DNA of 64,000 nt from Apostichopus japonicus. Its lineage: Eukaryota; Echinodermata; Holothuroidea; Aspidochirotida; Stichopodidae. Shown piece by piece: positions 1-11,275 of this stretch. Position numbers and translations under genes: made by a program. The stretch covers positions 19,182,917 to 19,246,916 of the forward strand of contig NC_092571.1 of assembly GCF_037975245.1 (NCBI RefSeq). Reading direction: 5' to 3'. Below the pieces are notes generated by a model that was not told the DNA's origin, did no database searches, and saw nothing but the letters and a program-made list of their open reading frames with translations. Numbering within the stretch: the stretch's first letter is position 1; every line of letters starts with the position of its first letter.

Positions 1-1060
1 TTAGTTATGGAGCCTACTAGGATGCCCGGTTAGCACCACATTAAAGTAGAAAGGTTCCTCTTTTATGTGGTATACCTCTACTATCGGTAACAAAAATGAT
101 TTCTTGACCAAAAGTGACCTTGAAGTTTTAACCCGGAAACAGACTCTTCTCTAAACGCGCTGTATATACGTTATGTGTAATGATCAGAAAAATGGTTAAT
201 TTTATTTTTTTCAAAATCGATTAACTTTAGTTATGGAGCCTACTAGGATGTCCGGTTAGCACCATATTAAAGTAGAAAGGTTCCTCTTTTACGTGGTATA
301 CCTCTACTATCGGTAACAAAAATGATTTCTTGACCAAAAGTGACCTTGAAGTTTTAACCCCGATACGGACATCTCTAAACGCGCTGTATATACGTTATGT
401 GTAATGATCAGAAAAATTTATGATTTTTTTTTTTTTCAAAATCGATTTACTTTAGTTATGGAGCCTACTAGGATGTCCGGTTACCACCATATTAAAGTAG
501 AAAGGTTCCTCTTTTACGTGGTATTCCTCTACTATCGGTAACAAAAATGATTTCTTGACCAAAAATGGCCTTAAAGTTTTTATCCCGATCCGGACCCTTC
601 TCTAAACGCGCTGTATATACGTAATGTGTAATGATCAGAAAAATGGTTAATTTTTTTTTTTTCAAAATCGATTAACTTTAGTTATGGAGCCTACTAGGAT
701 GTCCGGTTACCACCATATTAAAGTAGAAAGGTTCCTCTTTTACGTGGTATTCCTCTACTATCGGTAACAAAAATGATTTCTTGACCAAAAATGGCCTTAA
801 AGTTTTTACCCCGATCCGGACCCTTCTCTAAACGCGCTGTATATACGTAATGTGTAATGATCAGAAAAATGGTTAATTTTTTTTTTTTCAAAATCGATTA
901 ACTTTAGTTATGGAGCCTACTAGGATGTCCGGTTAGCACCACATTAAAGTAGAAAGGTTCCTCTTTCACGTGGTATACCTCTTCTATCGGTAACAAAAAT
1001 GATTTCTTGACCAAAAATGGCCTTAAAGTTTTAACCCCGATACAGACCCCTAACAAAACT
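1..1060 (+). repeat. 226-bp tandem satellite array, left arm
   Basis: Five head-to-tail monomers begin at 1, 227, 452, 678 and 904, giving a period of 225-226 bp. Each opens with TTAGTTATGGAGCCTACTAG, contains a GGTAACAAAAATGATTTC block and an ACGCGCTGTATATACG block, and ends in a T-rich stretch followed by CAAAATCGATTAAC. The array runs off the left edge of the window, so its full length is unknown. The last monomer breaks off near 1050. The same monomer in opposite orientation forms the array at 4556-7440, so this is one arm of a large inverted repeat. I see no coding capacity in it. Confidence 0.95.
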
Positions 1061-1596
1061 GATTTCTTGATTAGATTTAATTATGATTCAATTTTGTCCT
1101 TCTTGTCGGAACAAACTGAATATTTGTGCTCCATAGCTACTGTTTGTATCAAATCTACTTCTGTGCTCCACCTGTACCGAAATATCAGACTATATAGACA
1201 AAATATGTAATCAAATAAAATTGATAACTTTTTGTCGTACTGTATTCTCTTTCAAAAGAAGTTAGTCATTTACCTTTTTGAGGCATGACAAGAAAATCTT
1301 CACATCGTACCATAAGACCACATATAACCAACATGAAGTCTGTGTGGAATACATTGTACATTTAACACACGATCGGATACTTTTGTTAACTAGTACGAAT
1401 CATCCTGCAGTATGATCTTGAGGTTCTAAAGAATGACTGACGATATTAATCTCTCTTCTCATTACCTCTTTGTAAAAGTATAATTTGTAATATTATCACA
1501 ACAATAAAACGTCTTATAAGTTAAACAGACTCTCTATGAGACATGACAAACCCTATATTCACACTTAGTTACATCCAGTAGCATATCAAATACAAG

Positions 1597-2605
1597 CACT
1601 GGCGGATCCAGGGCCTCTGTTTGGGAGGGGCCAAAGTGGCATTAGAATGATATGGGGGAGGGGTCTAAGGGGATGGGGTGCCCCCCCTCCCCTTTGGAAA
1701 ATTTTCTATTGCTGAATGCCCTCAGATGCAATTTGGTGCGACAAAAGTGTACAATGGTGATGTTAATTTACTTCTAAAAAAAATGTTTCCCAGGTGTAAT
1801 TTTCTAAAATATTTATAAAAGAAAGTTGGGATCATCTTTCTCAAGAAATTTTATTTCTCATAGGTTATAAATTTCTTACAACCAGCCTGTAACTGCAAAA
1901 TGGTGTTAAACTGTAAATCCTCATGCTCATACATTTACATAGCTCCCAACTCTTGAGAAGGCAAATGCTGGTCCATGCCACGAATCGCCGTCCTGGGGGA
2001 GGGGTATAAGGGGAGGGGGTGTCCCCCTCCCCTATTGAATTTTTTTGGAATCCTGGTGATGCCTACATGTAAAATGGTGGCACTTAGAAAGGCTTTTGTC
2101 ACCCAAAATTTTCTGAGAAATATGCATTTTTTTGTGTGTAACATCAATAAATTGAATAGTAGGTGATAATTCATTCTTTCCCGTGGCATGAAAATGTTCG
2201 CTGCTCGCCCCAATTCAAAGGTTCAAATGATGCTGTAAAGGAGGTTTTATACTCTATTATGCTAAATGCTAAAGAAATGATGGTTGCTAAGTCAAAATTC
2301 GATGCAAATTTTTTTATGTATACTTGACAATTACAATGCGGTTTTTTCGCACGCTTGTGCGGGTCAGCGGGTTTGGGTGTTAGACTGCGGGTCTAATTCC
2401 CGCGAATCGCGGGTCAGTTGGGAGCTCTGCATTTAATTTTAAACGAGAAAACAAAAAGGTTTAGACTAGTCTACCACTGCTATTCCTCTCGATTTTTTAA
2501 ATTTCCAATCATACGATTTAGCGGATGTTCGGAAACACTTTTTTGCTCACCTTTGGGGGGGGGGCATGGCCCCCATTGGCCCCCCCCCCCTTGGATCCGC
2601 CAGTG
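1597..2605. mobile_element. Non-autonomous hAT-type element with 8-bp target duplication
   Basis: The left end reads CACTGGCGGATCCAGGG and the right end, reverse complemented, reads CACTGGCGGATCCAAGGG, giving about 14 bp of near-perfect terminal inverted repeat. The element is flanked by a perfect direct repeat AATACAAG at 1589-1596 and 2606-2613. An 8-bp duplication with CA-starting termini is the signature of the hAT superfamily. At 1,009 bp with only short shadow ORFs and internal G/C-rich near-repeats (around 1650-1690 and 1995-2030), it has no transposase and would depend on one supplied in trans. It inserted into the core segment just upstream of the ORF at 2619. Confidence 0.85.
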
Positions 2606-2618
2606 AATACAAGAACAA

Positions 2619-2960
2619 ATGTATGATCCCAATCTATTTTACTCTCCAGTACTTATGAAAGAATTGGAGACTGTTTTATTACCGTCATCTGCTTTTTGGT
2701 CTGGGTTACTTCTCGGTGACTTGAACCGACATATTAATACAGATGTAGATATAAATAGTATTACCAGAAACGTTCGTAAAGTTTCGGTACCACGAACAAT
2801 TGGTCATGCTGAATCGAGAATGAAAGTTCTTAAATCTAATCAGCTGAGTGATCGCAACATGAAAAGAATTGATGAATTACTTTCTGTTTATTACCAAGAC
2901 TTGATTGGAATACAGAGACGATACAGTGATCAGATGATCAGATCATACAAAACTAAGTGA
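2619..2960 (+). CDS. 113-residue ORF, possible transposase remnant
   Basis: A 113-codon ORF, basic overall, with the stretch FWSGLLLGDL near residues 27-36 and an HAESRMKVLK stretch near 62-71. From memory, WSG/LLGDL followed by an (N/H)A-x-E-x-x-x-K-x-L-K pattern resembles the C-terminal part of some metazoan transposase-derived proteins, but this is a weak impression. The frame stays open upstream of ATG to the hAT insertion, and the sequence left of the insertion continues in frame across the target duplication for about seven codons before a stop. The insertion may therefore have split a longer exon. It could also be a chance ORF or a fragment. Confidence 0.35.
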   Translation: MYDPNLFYSPVLMKELETVLLPSSAFWSGLLLGDLNRHINTDVDINSITRNVRKVSVPRTIGHAESRMKVLKSNQLSDRNMKRIDELLSVYYQDLIGIQRRYSDQMIRSYKTK

Positions 2961-3147
2961 AAACATAACACAAAGACAGTCGAAGAGTACGGAGAGCCAA
3001 ACGTTCCATAAATGTCGAAAAAGAAAGTGGAGTGTCCAAGTTAATATATATGTCCAATTCGATATCAACATGTTACAATTCCATATGAACATATCGAGAC
3101 AAAATACCAATATGTCATTACGTCTATCAACATGTCAAATTCAACAT

Positions 3148-3530
3148 ATATATACGTTATGTGTAATGATCCAAAAAATGATTAATTCCTGTGTGGGCAA
3201 TTGGGCCTTTGAGGTTGCTGCATGGGCCCCGTTACAGTTAAAAATGAAGTCGTTGGTATTTTTAGATACCGCAATGTCCAATAGGGCCAACACCTCTTAA
3301 AGAATTATCCTGATTTTGTTAACATAATCAAATCACGTGTGGGCCATGGGCACTTTATGGCTGTTGCCTGGGGCCCGGTACAGATAAAAGTCGTAGATGG
3401 TATTTTTTGGTTTCTCCAATGTATAAAGGGTCCAATGCAACTATAGAATAATCCTTGTGTCTTTGCACATGATCAAATCACGCGTGGGCCATGGGCCCTT
3501 GAGGTTGTCTGGGCCATGGTAGAGGATAAA
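3148..3530 (+). repeat. Inner ~146-bp tandem repeat, left arm
   Basis: Three monomers are recognisable by GTGTGGGC(C/A)ATGGGC-type cores at about 3191, 3338 and 3483, a period of about 146 bp. The first is preceded by the tail of a 226-bp monomer (TATATACGTTATGTGTAATG). The segment 3148-3345 is close to the reverse complement of 4377-4575, roughly 95% identical by eye, so the two inner arrays face each other around a 0.37-kb centre. Confidence 0.85.
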
Positions 3531-3904
3531 TTTGCAGTAAATCGACCTGTGACGTCATTATGATGGCTCGCATCTTGCAGTGATGTGAGCCTAGTTTATT
3601 GCATTGCACTGCACTTGGCCCGCGTTTACTTTCAACCCAGTCTGCATCGATTCGATACTCAACTGGACCGGGAACCCAGAAGATTTGAAAAGAGACAGAG
3701 GGTTTAATGGGCAGCTTATGTCCGTTTATGACCAGGATTCAAGGTTATGTGTTGCTGCCGTGCCACACAATGTGCGTGTATGTAGTCTAAATGTGCCTTC
3801 AATTAAAATAGGGGGCTCAAATGTTGATTTAATCATGTGAAAGACGCAAGGCAAAAGCGCTGGATAAAACTCAAAGTAAGATACTTTTAGAACCATAGCA
3901 ATGA
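3531..3904. other. Centre of the palindrome
   Basis: About 370 bp without the tandem monomers, at the point where the inner arrays reverse orientation. It contains a short + ORF at 3604-3840 (78 codons) with no motif I recognise. The edges still carry GTGACGTCATTATGATGGC- and GGGCCC-type fragments. I see no RNA gene or conserved protein domain. Confidence 0.5.
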
Positions 3905-4555
3905 AAGTAATTGTACCTTGTGACGGGCCCTGCAGAAGGGCCCATCAAAATGTTATTAATCATGCGAAAAGAGACAAGGATAATTCATTTTGCGGTACAC
4001 CAGTTAAACATTGGGGTGTCCCAAAATACTAATTACAGCAACTTTATGATGTACATGGGCCCATGCAGGCAGCAACCAAAAAAGGCCTGTGGCCCACATA
4101 TGATTCATTTATGTGAAATGAGAGCAGGGTGATTCTTAAAGTGGCATTGGACCCTTTGGAAATTGGGGTATCCAAAAATACTAATAACAACAACTTTATG
4201 ATGTACCAGGACCCATACAGCAGCCAGAAAGGGCCCGTGGCCCACACATGATTTAATCATGTGAAAAGAGAGCAGTATGATTTCTTTTTATTGGCGCTGG
4301 ACCATAAGGTTGTCGGGTATTAAAAAAAGAAAAACCTATGACTACAAATTTATCCTTTACCATGGCCTAAAGGGCCCATGGCCCACACGTGATTTGATTA
4401 TGTTAACAAAAAGCAGGATAATTCGTTTAGAGGTGTTGGCCCTATTGGACATTGCGGTATCCAAAAATACCAACGACTTCATATTTTAACTGTAACGGGA
4501 CCCATGCAGCAACCTCAAAGGCCCAATTGCCCACACAGGAATTAATCATTTTTTG
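3905..4555 (-). repeat. Inner ~146-bp tandem repeat, right arm
   Basis: Five inverted copies of the inner monomer, marked by GGCCCACAC(G/A)TGATT-type cores at about 3928 (diverged), 4085, 4235, 4380 and 4523. Spacing is 145-157 bp. It joins directly to the inverted 226-bp array at 4556 through GGATCATTACACATAACG, the mirror image of the junction at 3148-3175. Confidence 0.85.
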
Positions 4556-7440
4556 GATCATTACACATAACGTATATACAGCGCGTTTAGAGATGTCCGT
4601 ATCAGGGTTAAAACTTTAAGGCCACTTTTGGTCAAGAAATCATTTTTGTTACCGATAGTAGAGGAATACCACGTGAAAGAGGAACCTTTCCACTTTAATG
4701 TGGTCCTATTCGGACATCCTAGTAGGCTCCATAACTAAAGTTAAACGATTTTGAAGAAAAAAAAAGAAATTCTGATCATTACACATAACGTATATACAGC
4801 GCGTTTAGAGAGTGGTCCGTATCGGAGTTAAAACTTTAAGGTCATTTTTGGTCAAGAAATCATTTTTGTTACCGATAGGAGAGGTATACCATGTGAGAGA
4901 GGAACCTTTCTACTTTAATGTGGTCCTATTCGGACATCCTAGTAGGCTCCATAACTAAAGTTAAACGATTTTAAAGAAAACAAAAAAATTCTGATCATTA
5001 CACATAACGTATATACAGCGCGTTTAGAGAGTGGTCCGTATCGGAGTTAAAACTTTAAGGCCATTTTTGGTCAAGAAATCATTTTTGTTACCGATAGTAG
5101 AGGTATACCACGTGAGAGAGGAACCTTTCTACTTTAATGTGGTCCTATTCGGACATGCCAGTAGGCTCCATAACTAAAGTTAATCGATTTTGAAAAAAAT
5201 AAAAATTAACCATTTTTCTGATCATTACACACTACGTATATACAGCGCGTTTAGAGAGTGGTCCGTATCGGGGTTAAAACTTTAAGGCCATTTTTGGTCA
5301 AGAAATCATTTTTGTTACCGATAGTAGAGGTATACCACGTGAAAGATGAACCTGTCTACTTTAATGTGGTGCTAACCGGACATGCCATTAGGCTCCATAA
5401 CTAAAGTTAATCGATTTTGAAAAAATAAAAATTAACCATTTTCTGATCATTACACATTACGTATATACAGCGCGTTTAGAGATGTCCGTATCGGGGTTAA
5501 AACTTTAAGGGAATTTTTGGTCAAGAAATCATTTTTGTTACCGATAGTAGAGGTATACCACGTAAAAGAGGAACCTTTCTACTTTAATGTGGTGCTAACC
5601 GGACATCCTAGTAGGCTCCATAACTAAAGTTAATCGATTTTGAAAAAAATAAAATTAACCATTTTTCTGATCATTACACATAACGTATATACAGCGCGTT
5701 TAGAGAAGGGTCTGTATCGGGGTTAAAACTTCAAGGTCACTTTTGGTCAAGAAATCATTTTTGTTACCGATAGTAGAGGTATACCACGTAAAAGAGGAAC
5801 CTTTCTACTTTAATGTGGTGCTAACCGGGCATCCTAGTAGGCTCCATAACTAAAGTTAATCGATTTTGAAAAAATAAAAATTAACCATTTTTCTGATCAT
5901 TACACATAACGTATATACAGCACGTTTAGAGATGTCCGGATCGGGGTTAAAACTTTAAGGCCACTTTTGGTCAAGAAATCATTTTTGTTACCGATAGTAG
6001 AGGTATACCACGTAAAAGAGGAACCTTTCTACTTTAATGTGGTGCTAACCGGGCATCCTAGTAGGCTCCATAACTAAAGTTAATCGATTTTGAAAAAATA
6101 AAAATTAACCATTTTTCTGATCATTACACATAACGTATATACAGCACGTTTAGAGATGTCCGTATCGGGGTTAAAACTTTAAGGCCATTTTTGGTCAAGA
6201 AATCATTTTTGTTACCGATAGTAGAGTTATATCACGTGAAAGATGAACCTGTCTACTTTAATGTGGTGCTAACCGGACATCCTAGTAGGCTCCATAACTA
6301 AAGTTAATCGATTTTGAAAAAAATAAAAATCATAAATTTTTCTGATCATTACACATAACGTATATACAGCGCGTTTAGAGATGTCCGTATCGAGGTTAAA
6401 ACTTCAAGGTCACTTTTGGTCAAAAAATCAGTTTTGTTACCGATAGTAGAGGTATACCACGTGAAAGATGAACCTGTCTACTTTAATGTGATGCTAACCG
6501 GACATGCCAGTAGGCTCCATAACTAAAGTTAATCGATTTTGAAAAAATAAAAATTAACCATTTTTCTTATCATTACACATTACGTATATACAGCGCGTTT
6601 AGAGATGTCCGTATCGGGGTTAAAACTTTAAGGCCATTTTTGGTCAAGAAATCATTTTTGTTACCGATAGTAGAGGTATACCACGTGAAAGATGAACCTG
6701 TCTACTTTAATGTGGTGCTAACCGGACATGCCAGTAGGCTCCATAACTAAAGTTAATCGATTTTGAAAAAAATAAAAATCATAAATTTATCAGATCATTA
6801 CACATAACGTATATACAGCGCGTTTAGAGATGTCCGTATCGGGGTTAAAACTTTAAGGCCATTTTTGGTCAAGAAACCATTTTTGTTACCGATAGTAGAG
6901 GTATACCACGTGAAAGATGAACCTGTCTACTTTAATGTGGTGCTAACCGGACATGCCAGTAGGCTCCATAACTAAAGTTAATCGATTTTGAAAAAATAAA
7001 AATTAACCATTTTTCTGATCATTACACACTTCGTATATACAGCGTGTTTAGAGATGTCCGTATCGGGGTTAAAACTTTAAGGGAATTTTTGGTCAAGAAA
7101 TCATTTTTGTTACCGATAGTAGAGGTATACCACGTGAAAGAGGAACCTTTCTACTTTAATGTGGTGCTAACCGGACATCCTAGTAGGCTCCATAACTAAA
7201 GTTAATCGATTTTGAAAAAAAAAACAATCATTTTTTGGATCATTACACATTAGATATACAGCGCGTTTAGAGATGTCCGTATCGGGGTTAAAACTTTAAG
7301 GCCACTTTTGGTCAAGAAATCATTTTTGTTACCGATAGTAGAGGTATACCACGTGAAAGAGGAACCTTTCTACTTTAATGTGGTGCTAACCAGACATGCC
7401 AGTAGGCTCCATAACTAAAATTAATTGATTTTGAAGAAGA
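4556..7440 (-). repeat. 226-bp tandem satellite array, right (inverted) arm
   Basis: Thirteen monomers in reverse orientation, with GATCATTACAC(A/T)-type starts at 4556, 4774, 4993, 5220, 5444, 5669, 5895, 6119, 6344, 6568, 6793, 7017 and 7238. Periods run from 218 to 227 bp, and much of the variation comes from the A-rich linker. Variants alternate between neighbours (GTGGTCC versus GATGTCC after TTTAGAGA; GGAACCTTTC versus TGAACCTGTC), which suggests local amplification of multi-monomer blocks. Confidence 0.95.
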
Positions 7441-7640
7441 AGAAAAAAATATCAACATTTTAAAACGTTTAGGCCACTTTTGGTCAAAAAAATCGGTTTT
7501 GTTACCCATAGTAGGTATTACACGTGAAAGAAGAAATTGTTTTCTTTGATTTGATGCTAACCGGACCTCCTAACTAGGTCGATAACTCAAATTAACCGAT
7601 TTTGAAATAATAATACGTTTGGATCATAACACATTACCGC
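7441..7640 (-). repeat. Decayed edge monomer of the 226-bp array
   Basis: A strongly diverged fourteenth copy. GGCCACTTTTGGTCAAAAAA, TTTTGTTACCCATAGTAGG, GATGCTAACCGGACCTCC and GGATCATAACACATTA are all recognisable with substitutions and gaps. After about 7640 the similarity ends, so this is the outer boundary of the array. Confidence 0.75.
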
Positions 7641-9487
7641 GCGTTTCGAGCTAATTTTCCCATTTGCATCCCACTCCTGTTAGGATCGAACGGTTTGTAG
7701 CCATCGAATTTCAATAAATCAAAGTGTTACTGGCTGTTTTTTCATACCACTTGTAAGAGGAATAACTTAACATCGTCATTGTACCCCTCTTGACTGTTGC
7801 ATATTCTCATAAATTAATTGTTTAGACATTTGAAAAAAAAGAAAAAAAATGGTATAAAAATTGCCGCCATTTACGCCTTTCTCCACAAGATTTGGTAGGA
7901 TCACAAGTTTCAGTTCAATATGGATGCAGATTTCGTCCACCATTAAATTCCAAAATTATATTACATGAAACAGCAACAACTCATCTCTCATATGGTGCAA
8001 TTATTGGCATTTTACAGTATTCATAGCGTTAATTATTATCGCTTTAAAACAGGTACGAAAAAGTAGCAGTCTTGTTATTGTCCGCTAATTTAGGCTGCCC
8101 TTAGTGGCTGCTGGGGATCAACTTTCCCGCCACAGCGTACCCAGCGCTCGTCACAGTGTACAAACATCAGTGGCCAACGGCGTGTAACGTTGATGTATAC
8201 ACTATTGGCTGCTGTTAGTGGCTGCTCTTAGTGGCTGCTACGTTCAAACAGGTTTTGCACTATGTAAAATCATTGTTTAACTTAACCGACCAGAATAAAT
8301 GAAGCACTATATGCTAAATTAGCTTATCGAGGAAGTCATTTTGCAAGAACCACCAATGCTTTGTGCTTATACTACTTACTAGGTTGTAGCAAAGAAATAT
8401 CTTTGGTTGTAGTTACAATAGCAACTCACGGCCTTCATGGGAAACTTATCTTGCAATCATTTCACTCAGTCATTATCGAAAACTGACTTCCAAGTGTAAA
8501 AAACTACCCAAATAATTTCACGTATCGTACAAACTTAGGGAATATAAGTTTTGAACCATCATAAGGATGGACACGTTGCTCGGCTTGATACTGTCATTGA
8601 TAGACTTGTTCAAGTCTTCATCGTTACACATTAAATGAACATATCCCAAATATAATAAGATTCTTTTTAGCTGTTTGGTGAAGTTGTTTATGACCAGTTA
8701 TCTCTATCAAATACACAAATAATGATGGTTATGTCTCCGTTAAATTCGACGTGCCCGGTGACTCAGAGATCTGCCGTGAATTTACTGGTGGGGGGGGGGG
8801 CGGTGGGGTGATTGGGTCATAAGCTCGGCGGAGGGCAGTAGAAATGTCAGTTTGGTTTGAAGGGGGGGGGGGGGTCGCAAAATAATCTCCAAACACTCCG
8901 ACAAAGGTGCATTCTGTACCATAATTACAGTATTTGAATATTGTTCAACAAAACTTCACTTTCTTATAACTATTTCTCTTCATTTTGTAAAAAAGAACCG
9001 TTTAGTAATTTATAACAAAGTGCACTTTATATTTTTTTAAATTACAATATGGGATACGTGACCATATGACATAGGCCCACTCAGTGCCGCTTGCGACGAA
9101 CAGAGACGTCCTCTTATAGAGAAAATGTTGGGAGGACGGCTTGTGAGTGGCAAAATGGGATGGAAGGAGGAAAAGACTGAGCAAACCCATCCTCCAATAA
9201 CTGCCTCTTCCTATGCCTATAAAACATTGTACATAGCATCTCATATAATATGACATGCTGAACCGTCGAACCTACACATACACAACATTAATATCACACA
9301 TGTGACATTTGGCATTTTTCTGTATTCCACAAGCAGCAGACAACCCAGCATCTTTTGGTTTTGCTAAGGCAAGTAACGTTCGTGTGGCCTAATCACTAAA
9401 CTAGTCCAGAAATTTGAAACAGGTTGACATATTACGACAGGCATGAATGATTCCTGTGAATTCACTTAGTGCGATGAAAATAGCTTA
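7641..9487. other. Non-coding stretch with simple repeats
   Basis: I see no gene. It contains a short GGCTGC(T)(C/G)TTAGT motif repeated at 8092-8115 and 8205-8240 around a GC-richer patch, and two G homopolymer tracts at about 8791-8800 and 8863-8874. The remainder is AT-rich unique-looking sequence with only short chance ORFs. Confidence 0.6.
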
Positions 9488-9495
9488 GTTTAGAG

Positions 9496-9944
9496 CTGTG
9501 GTTCTCAAACTTTTTTGGACGACCGCCTCCTTCAACCATCTTGAACTGTCCCAATGCCCCCTACCCCCTCCCCTCGACTTCGCAATCAGCTGACCAGCTC
9601 AAGGAATACCCCAAATGACATGCTAAAATGGTGGCGCTTATAAGTTACAAGAGATGTCTCTGCTACAATATAATCCATACGCGAAAGAAATTGGACCTAG
9701 GGGTGGATCGAGTTATTGAATTTCTAATACCATTTTTTGGGTAATTTTGGGTCACAAAATTTATTGTTTTTGTTTCCAGACCCCCTGGATGCCTTATTGT
9801 GCCTTAAATTGCTGCAGTGAAGTGTCGTTATCGCCAGGGACCCCCAAATCAGTGCCAACGCCCCCTACTCCCCGTGCACCCTGTAGCGCCCACTGAGACT
9901 TCTCAACGCCCCCGGGGCGGCAGGGACCACTTTGAAAACCACTG
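9496..9944. mobile_element. 449-bp non-autonomous hAT (Charlie-like) element
   Basis: The left end CTGTGGTTCTCAAAC and the right end, reverse complemented, CAGTGGTTTTCAAAG form terminal inverted repeats of the CAGTGGTTCTCAAA type known from Charlie-like hAT elements. A perfect 8-bp direct repeat GTTTAGAG flanks it at 9488-9495 and 9945-9952. The interior is rich in CCCC runs and has no transposase, so it is a deletion derivative or MITE. Confidence 0.88.
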
Positions 9945-9952
9945 GTTTAGAG

Positions 9953-11275
9953 GAAACTACTTTAAATAGTGACGCTGTCTCTCAGCATAAGAAAGAAATA
10001 GAAGACACACAGAAGAAACCAGAATGCAAAATGCATTGAGGTTTCGATGACTTCAATGCACTAGACTTCTGCTTGTTAGTATAACCAGAACTAGCTGTTA
10101 CAATAACACTATGGCATGATAAACACATGTCAGTATACTGTACGTGGCTATACACACCTCCATCAAATACAATAGGAGTCTTGTACTCAATGTTATAAAT
10201 CCACACCAAGTATTAGAGGTATCCACGATTTCTAGTGTTAGATATCATGTAAAAGGTTTTTTCAGAGTTTGACCTCTGGTGACCTACAGGAGATTTGACC
10301 TCACAAGCAATAGGATTCTTGTACTCAATATGGCAAATCCATATACCATGTATGAAAAGTATCCATGATTTCTACCATGAGAAATCATGTTTTGATGGTT
10401 TTCAGGCCTCGACAAATATTTTTAAAAGTACTCGCTATTTGGCGACCGTGACTAAAAATCTACTCGCCAAATTACACTCGCCAGTAGACCTATGATTGTT
10501 GTTCAAGTCTCCAAACTACAGATCTGCAACATCAATATTTTCTATGAACAAAGGTTAGGCAGTTAGGCAGATACACGGTGCTACGCAATTGCGCATTGGG
10601 AAGTCATGTTTCTTTGCAGAACTGAAATTTAAACTTTTTCCACCAAAAGTAAATGTTGAACAAAGTAAAACATGTCGCAGAATAATAAATAAGCAGCTAG
10701 GCCTAATGTAATGTCCTAAACAATTAAAGGTAAAAGGTCTGTAAAAACACCTATTAAGATAGCTTGGCTTCTGTTACATTATGGCTCCTATATCATTAGG
10801 TATATAATATACACAGTAGCTAGGTGTGCGCAAGTCCTAAGCCTATAAAGTACCTTACTGCTACTTTGAACCGCTACTCGCGACTTCGTACATTTGCCCC
10901 GTTATTTATCTTGTCATTTAGCTACAGATTGATGCGCGAAAAATATCGCTATTACTCTACTACACTGCCTAAATCAAAGCGATCTTTTACGCAATGAAAA
11001 TCTGAGGTTGTAAGAGCATCTATCTTCCAAAAATCCTAGCAGCAACAACAGCAAACTTGTTTCCAAACTCCTTAAATGGTTCTATACTTTGCGAATTATG
11101 ACTAATAGCCAGAAGGAAACTGCCCTAAGAAATAAGTAAGGAGATGTTTTGACATCTTAAAGTGTATTGGTATTCTGACTGGTATTCTTCACGTTGTTTT
11201 GTTAACGAACCCTATTCGAATAGGTAGATCTAAACCCAACCGTTGCTGGCCTAGTAGTAGTAAGTTGAGTCTCGT
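9953..11275. other. Non-coding stretch with two dispersed repeat fragments
   Basis: No gene is visible. At about 10135-10340 there are two tandem fragments of the GGTGACC/TTGACCTC family also found at 12200-12730; they share CAATAGGA(G/T)TCTTGTACTC. Everything else appears unique or unclassifiable. Confidence 0.55.

Larger units (their letters stand above)
1061..3147. mobile_element. Non-repetitive core segment inside the satellite palindrome
   Basis: About 2.1 kb that lacks the tandem monomers and falls within what would be one 226-bp monomer. The monomer stops at about 1050, and its remainder (TATATACGTTATGTGTAATG) resumes at about 3150, directly beside the inner repeat family. It carries a 113-codon ORF and a nested hAT-type element. 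I infer that it is either the gene-bearing core of a foldback-type transposon or a later insertion into a monomer. No clean terminal repeats or target duplication were found for this segment, so its exact limits are uncertain. Confidence 0.5.

Noticed and set aside
1-7640. Tandem repeats as a CRISPR array
   Set aside because: Monomers are 218-227 bp and repeated along their whole length, with no short repeat/unique spacer pattern, and the host is an intron-bearing animal.
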